DNA of 64,000 nucleotides, from the IMG/VR virus record IMGVR_UViG_3300012209_000005, positions 1 to 64,000 of that record; one strand, 5' to 3'. The DNA comes from a virus. The translations under genes and the position numbers were made by a program. The notes under the pieces were generated by a model. It was given only the letters and a program-made list of their open reading frames with translations, ran no database searches and was not told where the DNA came from. Position 1 is the first letter of the stretch. Every line of letters begins with the position of its first letter. Shown here piece after piece: positions 8,003 to 16,349 of the stretch.

Positions 8003-8297
8003 AGTGGTTCCTTATTTCAGCGGCCTTGCTGACCATGAACTCGTCCGCCGCCTGGAGCACGGCATCAGGGGGGAACCCGAGCTTCATCATGGCAACGAAC
8101 AAGTCCCCGACAAGCTGGGCTGCCTCGCCGAGAACATCCTCCGGAGTGCGCTGCTTGATGCTCGTGCCGCCGCGTTCGAGTTTATTGAAAGCCCCGATTG
8201 TCTCGCCGGCTTCTTCGGCGACAGCACGGAACCACCTCTCGGGGTTCCATTCCCCCACGGCTTCGTCGAGTTCTTTGGCATGCACTTCCAGGTTCAT
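7995..8297 (-). CDS. MazG-like NTP pyrophosphohydrolase
   Basis: 100 aa, all-helical. EEAGE (28-32) and E58...D65 match the ExxE/ExxxD metal sites of the MazG/dUTPase-like all-alpha fold. Such proteins hydrolyse (d)NTPs to monophosphates and in phages adjust the nucleotide pool or degrade ppGpp. It overlaps the RNR start and the nuclease stop, supporting a role in nucleotide metabolism. Confidence 0.7.
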   Translation of the reverse strand: MNLEVHAKELDEAVGEWNPERWFRAVAEEAGETIGAFNKLERGGTSIKQRTPEDVLGEAAQLVGDLFVAMMKLGFPPDAVLQAADEFMVSKAAEIRNHYA

Positions 8298-9034
8298 GTC
8301 TCTCCTGCTTTCGCTCCCCCGAACAGTGAGGTCCAGTCGTAGATGACTTTCGCTGCCAGGAACGCGCGCCAGTGGGCCTCGTCGCCGCTGACGGGGATGT
8401 ACTTCCAGCCGCGCGGCCGGATGTGCAGCACCGCCACGCCCTCCACGACGGGCATGGGCTCCTCGGTCCCGTCGCTGCGGATGATGAAGTCCGCGTGCCG
8501 CAGTGCGGCCAGCTGCAAGCCCGTCTCCGGGTAGACGCGCCGGCCCGTCTTGGAGTCCCCGAGTACCACCTGCCCGTCGATTTTCGCGATCCAGTCCGCG
8601 GTCCCGGCATACCCGTGCGCCCGGGACCAGACGGTCACCTCGTTCTCGGTGAACTCAGGCTTGCGGTCCATCACGAAGGACACGAACTGGTCCGCCTGCC
8701 CGCGGACGGTTTTCGGGACGTCCATCGCCTCGCCCTTGTTCCACTTGTCGATCATCTCGTGCACCAGCTCGCCCTTGTCCGCGGCCACCTGGGCAGTGCG
8801 GGCGTGCGCTTCCGAAATCTCCCGCACCCGGTACGCGGGCGCGATCTCCGACAGCGAACTCCAGTTCGACACCGCGTACCGGGCGGCCTCCCGGGCCGCC
8901 CACCCGATGAGCTGGGGCTTGGCGATTGCCGCGTCCATGATCGTCGTGACGCTGGGCACCGTCTCCCCGGTGACCGGGTGGCGGTACCTCCGGGAGCCGT
9001 CGGGCATCTCCCGGGCCAGGGGCGGCGGCTTCAT
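8294..9034 (-). CDS. PD-(D/E)XK exonuclease (Cas4/RecB-like)
   Basis: 246 aa. The nuclease core is visible: D147 in GTADWI, D160-S-K162 in VVLGDSKTGR, and Q174 (GLQLAAL), with H92 upstream. This is the RecB/Cas4-like arrangement used by phage 5'-3' exonucleases. Three genes downstream in sequence lies ERF, a single-strand annealing protein, so the pair probably works as a recombination module. Start ATG overlaps the HAD-like stop. Confidence 0.75.
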   Translation of the reverse strand: MKPPPLAREMPDGSRRYRHPVTGETVPSVTTIMDAAIAKPQLIGWAAREAARYAVSNWSSLSEIAPAYRVREISEAHARTAQVAADKGELVHEMIDKWNKGEAMDVPKTVRGQADQFVSFVMDRKPEFTENEVTVWSRAHGYAGTADWIAKIDGQVVLGDSKTGRRVYPETGLQLAALRHADFIIRSDGTEEPMPVVEGVAVLHIRPRGWKYIPVSGDEAHWRAFLAAKVIYDWTSLFGGAKAGET

Positions 9035-9459
9035 CCCGCGTGCTCCGCGTGCTCCATCCCCGGGAGGGGATCCTGGGCCCCGAAAGGGCCGAAGCCCAGC
9101 GCGGCCAGGTCTGCGAACGCCTCATCCCAGTCCGTGAAGCGCAGCCCCCGGTCATCGATGTAGACAGCCGCCGGGAGCTTGCGGCGGGTGACCAGGAGCA
9201 GGCCCTGCTCGTCCCAGAACTCGGGGAGCGTGTTCTCGTCCTCGTGCCAGCAGGTCTTGATGCCGGCGCGCTCCCCGATCCACCGTGCCACGGGCGCGGG
9301 CACGCGCGTGGTGTGGATGAAAACCGCGTGGCGCTTCATCAGCAGCCGCAGCGCGTCCAGCGCCCCGGGCAGGGGCTCGTCGTAGATGCTCCCGTCCTGC
9401 CAGCCCCGGGAGTAGGCGTGGATCACCCCGTCAAAGTCCACGGCCACCGTTTTCGTCAC
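9031..9459 (-). CDS. HAD-superfamily hydrolase-like protein
   Basis: 142 aa. DFDGV (residues 8-12) is HAD motif I, HTTRV (about 49-53) fits motif II and YIDDRGLRF fits motif IV. Members dephosphorylate nucleotides or sugars, or repair DNA ends. The substrate cannot be told from sequence. Overlaps its neighbours by 4 nt on both sides, so it is part of the ERF-exonuclease operon. Confidence 0.65.
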   Translation of the reverse strand: MTKTVAVDFDGVIHAYSRGWQDGSIYDEPLPGALDALRLLMKRHAVFIHTTRVPAPVARWIGERAGIKTCWHEDENTLPEFWDEQGLLLVTRRKLPAAVYIDDRGLRFTDWDEAFADLAALGFGPFGAQDPLPGMEHAEHAG

Positions 9460-10202
9460 TGATGACCACCGCCCCGAGCACCCGCGCCAGCAGCCGCAGC
9501 GCTTTTCGAATGGGCAAGCTCACCGTTCCTGCGCTGCAGGAAGTCCTCCAGGGCGACGGTCTCCCCGCCGCCGAGGATCTTCTCCTTCAGCAGGCCCGCG
9601 ACGCCCGCCGCCTTGTAGAGGGCGCGCAGCGAGGCCACGTCCGGGGCCCCCTCCGCCGCCTTCAGGAACTCCTGCGGGGTTTTCAGGTCAGCGAAGGCCG
9701 CCTTCTTCGCGGGGGAAGCGGAGTTTCGCTCCCCTGCGGATGCGCGCGGAGCAGGGGCCGCCTCGCGCGCACTGCGCTCGAAGCTGCTCTCATCCGGGTC
9801 CGGGTCGGTGGTCGGCAGGTTGAGCACCTGGAGAAGGGCGATCCGGTAGGCGACGCTCATCCCCTTGGCGATAGCCTTGTCCCCGGAGTCCATCGCCTCG
9901 CTGACCACGGTCGCCGAGACGTGATCCCCGGCCGGGCCGTAAAAGCGGTAGGCCACCGTGAGGACCACGTGCGCCATCGGGGTGCGCTTGCTGCCGATCT
10001 CCACCGTCTCGTACCGGGAGTCCAGCACCTCGGGTACAGTGATCACGCCCTGCGCGTTCAGGTGGGGCGCCGCCGCGTTCACCACCGCGTCCACGCCGCG
10101 GAAGCTGAAATTCTGCATCGTGTTCCGCTGGTCTTTCCCGACCGCGCCGACTTCCCGCTTCACCGCTGCGAGGGCATGGAAAATAGAAGGCAGGTCCGCC
10201 AT
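9456..10202 (-). CDS. erf: ERF-family single-strand annealing protein
   Basis: 248 aa; first gene after the promoter at 10260-10288, with AGGAGG 8 nt before the ATG. The N-terminal 120 residues match the ERF core: QNFSFRGVDAVVNA, a beta-rich stretch and EAMDSGDKAIAKGMSVAYRIAL. ERF proteins anneal complementary single strands for circularisation and recombination. The C-terminal half is Ala/Lys-rich and holds a copy of the palindromic repeat (9713-9734). Confidence 0.85.
   Translation of the reverse strand: MADLPSIFHALAAVKREVGAVGKDQRNTMQNFSFRGVDAVVNAAAPHLNAQGVITVPEVLDSRYETVEIGSKRTPMAHVVLTVAYRFYGPAGDHVSATVVSEAMDSGDKAIAKGMSVAYRIALLQVLNLPTTDPDPDESSFERSAREAAPAPRASAGERNSASPAKKAAFADLKTPQEFLKAAEGAPDVASLRALYKAAGVAGLLKEKILGGGETVALEDFLQRRNGELAHSKSAAAAGAGARGGGHQ
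9713..9734. repeat. dispersed palindromic repeat, copy 3
   Basis: GGGAAGCGGAG / TTTCGCTCCCC. It lies inside the erf gene in a different reading frame (GERNSAS) from most coding copies. Confidence 0.7.
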
Positions 10203-10259
10203 GGAGGCAGCCTCCTGTTAATAGAGGGAGATGCCTCCCGGAAAAAGAGGCACCCTTCT

Positions 10260-10288
10260 AAATTACGCCGGGGCACCGACGAGGGCAA
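10260..10288 (-). promoter_or_regulatory. promoter of the erf operon
   Basis: On the minus strand TTGCCC, a 17-nt spacer, TAATTT; start predicted near 10253. A 6-bp hairpin (about 10231-10251) lies in the leader before AGGAGG. Confidence 0.6.
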
Positions 10289-10340
10289 GCATCACGACCC
10301 CCCCGTGACCTGCGTCTATGTCCTCACCGTGCAATGAGAA

Positions 10341-10372
10341 AGCCCCCGGGAGGCGCGTGCCTCCCGGGGGCT
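10341..10372 (-). terminator. terminator of the parB-like operon
   Basis: 14-bp perfect GC-rich stem (10341-10354 with 10359-10372), 4-nt loop, followed on the minus strand by TTTCTCATT. It lies 20 nt past the stop of the gene at 10393. Confidence 0.75.
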
Positions 10373-10392
10373 CCTGCCTCCCGGTGCGTTAC

Positions 10393-11322
10393 TTACAGGG
10401 GCTGCCTGCGGGGCAGCTCGCCCCGCAGGGCCAGGTAATCCCAGTCCTGTGACAGCTGCTTGACATCGCGCTTGCCGATGGCGCGCATGACATCACGCGC
10501 CGTGGGGACCCTTCCCCCGGACTCGTCGATCATCTGCAGGACGGCCTCCCTCAGGTGCTCCCGGCGGGTGAACGTGCCGGCGATGTGCTCCTTGCAGGTG
10601 ACCCTCCAGTACCACTGGTCCCTCGACCAGTAGAGGGCGAAGAACTCCCGGGTCCTCGGGCGCTCCTCGCCCCCCAGCTTGCAGGTGACATAATGATCCG
10701 GCTCGTCCGGAGGCTGGGCAGGGCGGTCATTATCGACTTTCGTGCCCTCCAGCCTGGCGATCACGTGATCCAGGTGCCTGCCGATCACCTCATCCGCCCG
10801 GCCCAGCCGCTCCAGCTCCGAGCGGAACTTGCGGGTCAGGGTCAGCGCCCTGGCCGTGGTGTCCCGCTCCCTGCGGGTCTGTTCGTCGAAGAGGATCACC
10901 CGGAACGGCCGGGCCTCCGGGTTCTGGGTCGCCTTGCGCACCTCGGCCCTGGTGATCACGTCGTAGTACTTATTCGTCTCCACGTTCTCGCCGAGGAGCC
11001 AGAGCATCCCGGCCATCCAGCTCCCGGCGCCCCGGTCGTCCGGGTCGTGCTCCGGGTGGATGAGCTGGCGGGAAACGAGCTGCTCGGTCACGTCCGCGGC
11101 CAGGGACTCCCAGGAGCCCCAGATGGATATGACCCGCCGCTCCTTGGTGTGCATCTCGTCGGTGATGCGCGTCACCAGCTCGGCGAACGTCACCTTCCCG
11201 TCGTCCAGGAGCAGTTCCATGACCCCCCGGAAGGCGTCCGGGAGGGGAAGGGCCCCCGCCCCGGACAGCTTCCCGTCACCGACGAGGCGGTTGATCCGGT
11301 CCTCGGCGGCGCTCCTGGTCAT
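10393..11322 (-). CDS. hypothetical protein, operon partner of ParB-like
   Basis: 309 aa, soluble, charged; starts 4 nt inside the ParB-like stop. Two possible helix-turn-helix stretches (about 55-75 and 275-295: TARDVMRAIGKRDVKQLSQ) suggest DNA binding, but no family is recognised. Coupled to a ParB-like gene and closed by a strong terminator. Confidence 0.6.
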   Translation of the reverse strand: MTRSAAEDRINRLVGDGKLSGAGALPLPDAFRGVMELLLDDGKVTFAELVTRITDEMHTKERRVISIWGSWESLAADVTEQLVSRQLIHPEHDPDDRGAGSWMAGMLWLLGENVETNKYYDVITRAEVRKATQNPEARPFRVILFDEQTRRERDTTARALTLTRKFRSELERLGRADEVIGRHLDHVIARLEGTKVDNDRPAQPPDEPDHYVTCKLGGEERPRTREFFALYWSRDQWYWRVTCKEHIAGTFTRREHLREAVLQMIDESGGRVPTARDVMRAIGKRDVKQLSQDWDYLALRGELPRRQPL

Positions 11323-12380
11323 CCCTTGCCCGCCCCCGAGTCACGGAAGGCGGGGATGGAGACCGCCTGGCCGTAGCCGTCGCGGACATCAGCGGCGCGC
11401 AGTGCCTCCCGCTGCTCCTTGATGACCTGGTTGAGCTTATCCACGGTCAGGTTGAGCATCCGCAGGTGCTCCTCCACGTACCGGGGGTCCAGCTCGATGG
11501 CCACGCCCGGGTCCTTCTCGACGATCGCGAGGGTGGTGTGCAGCCGCTGGCGCAGCTTGCCGCCGAAGTTGTCGTGCCGGCGGACCGCCTGGCGCAGCCG
11601 GGGGCCGTAGTCCGCGGCTGCCTGCGCCACGCACGCCAGCTTATCCTCATCCGAGGTCAGCTTCGACAGCGCCCGCAGCAGGTCCTCCAGCTCCTTGGTG
11701 GACAGGTTCGAGTCGCGCACCAGCTCCGCGACCGACCGCATCACCGGGTTGTTCAGCTGCTGGGACTTCCAGCCGAGCTTCTGGACGTGGCTGGGCTTCA
11801 GCCCGTCCGTGACCTTGATCCCCAGGTTGGTCAGGCGGGCCATGCCCTTGTCCTCGGCGAGGACGGAGGACACCTGGGACTCGGTGATGTTCAGGTCGCC
11901 GGCGATCTGCTTGACGGACTTACCGTCCTTGTTGAGCTGGCGGACCAGGTGCGCGTTCTGCGTCTTCGGCATGCTCAGCCCGTGCTTGTTGTTCAGCGCG
12001 GCACCCAGCTCAAGCATCTGCCGGCGCTGGGATTCGGTCGCGTCCTCGTGCGCGATCCTGATCCTGAACTGCGGAATGATGGACAGCCCCGCGTCGAGCG
12101 CGCCGCCCACCCGGTTGGCCCCGTCGATGCCCAGCCCGTCGATGGTCACGACGACCGGGGGGACGGGGCGGCTGCGCAGGTACGCGGCCTTGTACTTCTT
12201 GATCTGCATCGGCAGCGCGAACTGCGCGATGTCCCTGACCTGGAGCCAGCGCTCCAGGGAGGGCATGCGCCCGTCGGGAACGAAATCCCAGGGCAGCCCG
12301 TGCATCTTGATCTCGGCCAGCACCTCGCCGGCCTCGGGGTATGATGCCAGGACCCTCTTCTCATCCTGCCAAATCTGCAT
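11319..12380 (-). CDS. ParB-like nuclease/DNA-binding protein
   Basis: 353 aa from MQIWQDEK, with GGGGAAGG 8 nt upstream. Residues around 70-120 (PVVVTIDGLGIDGANRVGGALDAG) match the ParB/Srx-like fold with its GxxR turn. Residues about 150-175 (VRQLNKDGKSVKQIAGDLNITESQVSSVL) form a clear helix-turn-helix. The C-terminal half is a helical dimer-like region. Could be a partition-like protein, a regulator or a nuclease; no ParA gene is near. Confidence 0.7.
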   Translation of the reverse strand: MQIWQDEKRVLASYPEAGEVLAEIKMHGLPWDFVPDGRMPSLERWLQVRDIAQFALPMQIKKYKAAYLRSRPVPPVVVTIDGLGIDGANRVGGALDAGLSIIPQFRIRIAHEDATESQRRQMLELGAALNNKHGLSMPKTQNAHLVRQLNKDGKSVKQIAGDLNITESQVSSVLAEDKGMARLTNLGIKVTDGLKPSHVQKLGWKSQQLNNPVMRSVAELVRDSNLSTKELEDLLRALSKLTSDEDKLACVAQAAADYGPRLRQAVRRHDNFGGKLRQRLHTTLAIVEKDPGVAIELDPRYVEEHLRMLNLTVDKLNQVIKEQREALRAADVRDGYGQAVSIPAFRDSGAGKG

Positions 12381-12439
12381 GGATGAACCTTCCCCTTCAT
12401 ATCCGTGCTCTGCAAACCCATGGCTGGGTTGCTGACTGC

Positions 12440-12467
12440 ACGCTACCATGGATCTGGCCGGCGTCAA
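12440..12467 (-). promoter_or_regulatory. promoter before the parB-like gene
   Basis: Minus strand TTGACG, 16-nt spacer, TAGCGT, about 60 nt upstream of the ATG at 12380. Confidence 0.5.
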
Positions 12468-12484
12468 ATCCAAATGTTGGGATG

Positions 12485-12721
12485 CTACGCGGGACTGGGA
12501 TAGTGACCCGAGCCGTGATCCAGGTAGGGAATCACCCAGTCGCCCGTGACCAGGGCTTTCTCTACCCGCGTACGCGGGGTGTAGGAGTCCCGGTGCCTCA
12601 GTTCCAGCACCCCGCAGTCCTGGCAGATGCGCGTCCTGCTCCCGAAGATCGCAGCCATGAGCTTACCGCAGTTCCAGCAGCCGAACGGGGAGGGGTCCGC
12701 GTCGGCAGGCTCGCGGATCAC
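12485..12721 (-). CDS. zinc-ribbon protein
   Basis: 78 aa; GTG overlaps the upstream stop (GTGA). CWNC ... CQDC spaced for a treble-clef or ribbon zinc site, then a charged C-terminus. No function assignable; co-transcribed with whiB. Confidence 0.6.
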   Translation of the reverse strand: MIREPADADPSPFGCWNCGKLMAAIFGSRTRICQDCGVLELRHRDSYTPRTRVEKALVTGDWVIPYLDHGSGHYPSPA

Positions 12722-12924
12722 GCGACCGTCACCTCCCGCCCCTTCCAGCGGCCGATCCTCTTCCGGCGCATCTCCCGGTGCCACGCGCATATGACGGACC
12801 GCTTGTCGTCCCCGCTTCGCTCGTTCAGGCAGAAGCTCACCCAGTTCTCGTGCACGACGCGCACCTCGCACAGCGGGAACAGGACCGGGAAGTCCACGCC
12901 TGCGTCATCCGTGATCACGGGCAT
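12718..12924 (-). CDS. hypothetical protein
   Basis: 68 aa from MPVITDDAG with AGGAG 6 nt upstream. Mixed strand/helix composition with a basic C-terminus (REMRRKRIGRWKGREV). Sits between whiB and a zinc-ribbon gene with overlaps at both ends. No family recognised. Confidence 0.6.
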   Translation of the reverse strand: MPVITDDAGVDFPVLFPLCEVRVVHENWVSFCLNERSGDDKRSVICAWHREMRRKRIGRWKGREVTVA

Positions 12925-13159
12925 ACCGTCTCCTTTCCCGGACGTCCATGCCCCCCCAGATGCCCGTGCAGTCGTAGGCGATGGCGAACTCCAGGCATTC
13001 CAGCCGCACCGGGCATCCCCTGCAAACATCCCTGGCGGCGCCTGCCCGGTCTTTCTCGCCGGTGACGCCTTTTCCCTCGCGCGGCCCCCCCAGGTTCTCG
13101 CGGGGGAAAAACAGGTCGGTGCTCATGCCGTGGCACGCGGCCAGGTCTTGCCACATCAT
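12905..13159 (-). CDS. whiB: WhiB-family iron-sulfur regulator
   Basis: 84 aa from the ATG at 13159. Four cysteines (9, 46, 49, 55) ligate a [4Fe-4S] cluster; GIWGG and the basic MDVRERRR tail complete the WhiB signature. WhiB proteins bind the primary sigma factor and occur only in actinobacteria and their phages. A -10 box TACAAT lies 7 nt before this ATG, so a leaderless start is likely; an upstream ATG (13183) is the alternative. It heads a small minus-strand operon and may shift expression between early and late genes. Confidence 0.88.
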   Translation of the reverse strand: MMWQDLAACHGMSTDLFFPRENLGGPREGKGVTGEKDRAGAARDVCRGCPVRLECLEFAIAYDCTGIWGGMDVRERRRYARDHG

Positions 13160-13166
13160 ACGGTTA

Positions 13167-13172
13167 ATTGTA
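13167..13172 (-). promoter_or_regulatory. leaderless -10 box for whiB
   Basis: TACAAT on the minus strand, exactly 7 nt before the ATG at 13159. The -35 region is not convincing. Confidence 0.45.
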
Positions 13173-13231
13173 TAAACCCTCATTCTCCGGGGGGGCCGCG
13201 AAACGCGCTCGGAATGGGCCGGGGAAAGGAC

Positions 13232-13435
13232 CTACGCGGGCACCGACAGGACGAGGCGGCTGATCTCGTCGCCGGTCTTGTCCTTCAGCACCAGCAGGGC
13301 GATGATCATGTCCTGGGCATCGTCCGTGCTCAGCCCGGCGAGGAGCGTGACCACGGCCTCGATGTCCCGGCGCGTCCAGTGGGTGATCAGTACTGCAGCG
13401 TGCCTCAGGGCGGGCTCTCCGACAGGAGCTTCCAT
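13232..13435 (-). CDS. small helical hypothetical protein
   Basis: 67 aa from MEAPVGEP. Helical, Leu-rich (VVTLLAGLSTDDAQDMIIALLVLKDK), no membrane segment. A GATGAGG precedes the ATG. Divergent from the gene at 13609. Confidence 0.55.
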   Translation of the reverse strand: MEAPVGEPALRHAAVLITHWTRRDIEAVVTLLAGLSTDDAQDMIIALLVLKDKTGDEISRLVLSVPA

Positions 13436-13608
13436 GTTTGCCTCATCTGTCCGGGGGGTACGGAGCACATCGTAGCCAAGGTTAACTTCCGGGAGCCGCA
13501 GTCGCAAGAGTCGAAAACGATGACGGAAAAAGTCACGGACAGCACCCTTCTCCCTGTGCAGGCGGGTGATCCCGGGTATCCTGTTTCAGGAGAAGAAGGA
13601 GAATTCCC
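13436..13608. promoter_or_regulatory. divergent promoter region
   Basis: The gap between divergent genes must serve both. Plus strand: TATCCT at 13577-13582 before AGAAGGAG and a TTG start. Minus strand: TACGAT near 13470. -35 boxes are weak on both sides. Confidence 0.4.
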
Positions 13609-14244
13609 TTGACTGAAACAGCATTGCCCATCCCCCCGGGGATGAAGCATTATGAATTGCCGGCCGGGGAGCAGACCCTGGATTTCCGGGGCCGCCTTAT
13701 CTACGCGATTGATAATGACCGCGGCGACCGCCCCCGGTGGGCGGAACTGAGGCTGTATAAGATCCTCGCCACCGACCCGGACGACGAAAACACCTACGGG
13801 AAGCAGATGTGGCTGCTGTACACGATCGGGCACACGCTCGTCTACCACGCCCGCAACAGCGCGTGCAATAAGGGCATCGCGGTCGCGGCCGGGGATTTCC
13901 GGGACCGGGCGGAGGACTGGGAGAACCTGGAGGCCTGCGAGTTCTGCCATCCAGCCGACTGGGAGACGGCGGACGGCAGCCGGGAGTTCGAGCTGGAGGT
14001 CACCTGGTACTCTTACACCCCGTGCCGGTCCCCCGCCGAGGTGCTCGACGCGCTGCGCAGGGAGCCCCGGTGCAGGAACTGCAACCACAAGCCCCACGAC
14101 GGGTACCGGTGCAGGGACTGCCGGTGCTCCGAGTACGCGGAGGGCCCGCGCCCGCTGAGCGTCCCGGGACGGCGGCTCATCGAGCACGTGCGGCACCTGG
14201 ACGAGGATATTCGCCGGGCCGTGGACAAGAAGGTACGATTTTGA
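13609..14244 (+). CDS. hypothetical protein with zinc site
   Basis: 211 aa, TTG start with AGAAGGAG upstream. The N-terminal two thirds are a soluble mixed fold with CEFC near residue 105. Residues about 160-180 (CRNCNHKPHDGYRCRDCRC) form a zinc ribbon. Ends 1 nt before the phosphoesterase start, so they are co-translated. Function unknown. Confidence 0.65.
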   Translation: MTETALPIPPGMKHYELPAGEQTLDFRGRLIYAIDNDRGDRPRWAELRLYKILATDPDDENTYGKQMWLLYTIGHTLVYHARNSACNKGIAVAAGDFRDRAEDWENLEACEFCHPADWETADGSREFELEVTWYSYTPCRSPAEVLDALRREPRCRNCNHKPHDGYRCRDCRCSEYAEGPRPLSVPGRRLIEHVRHLDEDIRRAVDKKVRF

Positions 14245-14245
14245 T

Positions 14246-14914
14246 GTGAGCACCATCTGGTACACTTCCGATACGCATTTCAACCACAAGCTGGTGGCGA
14301 AGAAGCGGGGGTTCACCAGGCCCCTGGACGCATGCGGGGAGCCGGACCACTTCAACCCGTGCAACCTGTGCGCCCCCGGGGACCCGGGAGCGCACGATCA
14401 GGTCATCCTGGGCAACTGGAATAAGCTGGTCAAGCCGGGGGACCGCGCCTACATCCTCGGGGACTTCGCCATGAACTGGAAGGGCGCAGACGAGCTGCTC
14501 GCGCAGATGAACGGGGATAAGATCCTCATCTGCGGCAACCACGACATCATGTCCGGGGTCCACGCCGACGGGTGGAAGCACCGCGCCGGCTGGACCGGGG
14601 AGGGCAGGTTCGCCGCCATCATGGACGTGGCCCGCAGGAAGGTGGCGGGTCGCGAGTTCCTGATGTCCCACTACCCGTACACCGGGGATCACACCGAGCG
14701 GGACCGCTACCTGCAGTACCGGCTGCGGGACTACGGGATGTGGCTGCTGCACGGGCACACCCACCTGAAAAACCGGATGTCCGGGAACAGGCAGGTCCAC
14801 GTGGGCATGGACGCCTGGGGCCTGTGCCCGGTCCCGGAGAAGCGCATCCTGGCGCTGGTAGACGGGGAGGAAGAGCGGCAGCGGGCGCTCGACAGCAGGC
14901 GGGTGGCGGTGTAA
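14246..14914 (+). CDS. calcineurin-like metallophosphoesterase
   Basis: 222 aa. All metal motifs are visible: TSDTHFNH (D8, H10), GDFAMN, GNHDIMSG, FLMSHYPY and HGHTHLKN. Members cleave phosphomonoesters or diesters (nucleotides, RNA 2',3'-cyclic ends, DNA). Phage members often act in RNA/DNA end processing, but the substrate is open. GTG start directly after the preceding stop; TAATG overlap with the next gene. Confidence 0.85.
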   Translation: MSTIWYTSDTHFNHKLVAKKRGFTRPLDACGEPDHFNPCNLCAPGDPGAHDQVILGNWNKLVKPGDRAYILGDFAMNWKGADELLAQMNGDKILICGNHDIMSGVHADGWKHRAGWTGEGRFAAIMDVARRKVAGREFLMSHYPYTGDHTERDRYLQYRLRDYGMWLLHGHTHLKNRMSGNRQVHVGMDAWGLCPVPEKRILALVDGEEERQRALDSRRVAV

Positions 14915-15492
14915 TGGCGCTTATCCCGGAATGCCCGGAGGGCAGCGGAGCTGCGCTCCCCATACGGACTTTCGCGGACCTCCAGCGCGCCGTCGCCAGG
15001 GCCCCGTACGACCGCGCCGCCGCTGTCGCGGTCCGGGACTTCATGGCGCAGGCGCACTATCACCGGCAGGTGACCAGGGAGGAGGCGGTCGCCCTCCCTC
15101 CCGGGGTTCACTTCACCTTGCACCAGCGGGTCGGGGACGAGACCAAGGACATCTACCTCAGCCATGTCCGCGAGATGTTCGCCGGCGGGTTCATTGACCC
15201 TGACGAGCGCGACGCCAGGATAGCCGCGCTCATGCTCGCGCGCACGAGGGAGGAGATGGACTTCCTCATCCAGGACCTCCCGGGGATAGCGAAAGAACTG
15301 CCGCCGCCGCCACCAGCGGGACAGGAGTCTCCCCGGCCCCTGCTCGCCTTCCTGGTCACCCTGGCCAGCGGCCTGGGCGCAGCCGCGGTACTTGCCGGCG
15401 GCACAGGCACCGGCAACCTGGCGGGCTTCATCGTCCTGCTCATCATCGCCGTCACCTCCGCGGCCCTGTGGGCCGCGTCCCTCGGGAAGTAA
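14914..15492 (+). CDS. DUF1707-like membrane protein
   Basis: 192 aa. Residues about 95-130 (GFIDPDERDARIAALMLARTREEMDFLIQDLP) resemble the actinobacterial DUF1707/SHOCT-like domain. A proline linker and two hydrophobic segments (about 145-170 and 172-188) follow. Shares one base with the upstream stop (TAATG). The N-terminus contains GSGAALP from a palindromic repeat. Probably a membrane-anchored regulator; role unknown. Confidence 0.65.
   Translation: MALIPECPEGSGAALPIRTFADLQRAVARAPYDRAAAVAVRDFMAQAHYHRQVTREEAVALPPGVHFTLHQRVGDETKDIYLSHVREMFAGGFIDPDERDARIAALMLARTREEMDFLIQDLPGIAKELPPPPPAGQESPRPLLAFLVTLASGLGAAAVLAGGTGTGNLAGFIVLLIIAVTSAALWAASLGK
14941..14961. repeat. dispersed palindromic repeat, copy 4
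   Basis: AGCGGAG / CTGCGCTCCCC, inside the gene at 14914 and read as GSGAALP. Confidence 0.6.
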
Positions 15493-15505
15493 TTCCCGGA
15501 ACCGC

Positions 15506-15534
15506 TTGACGCCATCTCCTGAGGTGGCTAGGTT
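15506..15534 (+). promoter_or_regulatory. promoter of the secreted-protein gene
   Basis: TTGACG, 17-nt spacer, TAGGTT. A 7-bp hairpin (about 15543-15560) follows in the leader, then GGAG before the ATG at 15584. Confidence 0.7.
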
Positions 15535-15583
15535 CAGCAGTGTCCGGGGAAGTTCCCCGGGCGCGAAAAGGAGAACGTCACTG

Positions 15584-16267
15584 ATGCTGACGAAGAACCT
15601 GAAGGCAAGGGTCGCGGCGCTGTCTGTCGCCGTCCTGGGAGCTGGCGGACTCGCATTTGCCGTGGCGGCAACCCCCGCGAGCGCGGCGACCCCCGCCTGC
15701 ACCGCCGTGGCGGGCACCGCCTGCGGCAGCTGGAACGCGGAAGTCCCCGGCCTCCCCGACCTGGATGTCCAGGGTGCCGCCGCGTTCTCCGGGAATGCGC
15801 TCATCATGTACACCCGCAGCGCCACGGACAGGGCCGAGGACTTCCGGGTGCAGCCCGTCGACACGACCCAGCACTCCAAATACGACGTCGCCGGCACTTT
15901 CGGGACGTGGAGCCGGACCCTGGCGAACGCCCTGGTCACCAACGCGGTGCGCATCCAATACGCCCCCTTCGGGGTGGCCTCGGGCCTGTGCCTGTCCAGC
16001 GTGAACCCGAATGGGTTCGCCAGCGTGCAGCTCCGGTACTGCGACAACACGAGCGGTGAGTGGAACCCGTACCAGACCTTCAAGAAGACGGACGCGAATG
16101 GTGACGGCCAGTTCGTCACCTTCACCGAGGTGATCAACGGTCACCTGCTCACCGACCCCGCTAACAACGGGTCGATCGGGGTGAAGGGCGATCGCGTGCA
16201 GGTGAAGTTCGCCGGCGGCACCGGGGTCATTCACACCGGGCAGCTGTGGGGCCTGAACGGCGCGTAA
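15584..16267 (+). CDS. secreted protein
   Basis: 227 aa. Typical Sec signal peptide: basic MLTKNLKARV, hydrophobic core, cleavage after ATPASA. The mature part has C-x6-C near its start and another pair (LCLSSV...LRYCD) that could form disulfides; it is beta-rich. Own promoter and terminator, so it is a one-gene unit. Possibly displayed or released to alter the host surface; no family recognised. Confidence 0.75.
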   Translation: MLTKNLKARVAALSVAVLGAGGLAFAVAATPASAATPACTAVAGTACGSWNAEVPGLPDLDVQGAAAFSGNALIMYTRSATDRAEDFRVQPVDTTQHSKYDVAGTFGTWSRTLANALVTNAVRIQYAPFGVASGLCLSSVNPNGFASVQLRYCDNTSGEWNPYQTFKKTDANGDGQFVTFTEVINGHLLTDPANNGSIGVKGDRVQVKFAGGTGVIHTGQLWGLNGA

Positions 16268-16289
16268 CGTACGATACGGCCAGGAGTAC

Positions 16290-16320
16290 GGCCCCCCGGA
16301 GCGTGAGGCTCCGGGGGGCC
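16290..16320 (+). terminator. terminator after the secreted-protein gene
   Basis: 13-bp stem GGCCCCCCGGAGC with its complement, 5-nt loop, no long T run. Confidence 0.65.
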
Positions 16321-16349
16321 TGGTAGTATCAGCTCAGGTAACATGAGAC

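Noticed and set aside
6461-8032. A 523-aa plus-strand open frame
   Set aside because: Antisense of the ribonucleotide reductase; no motif, Arg/Val/Pro-rich.
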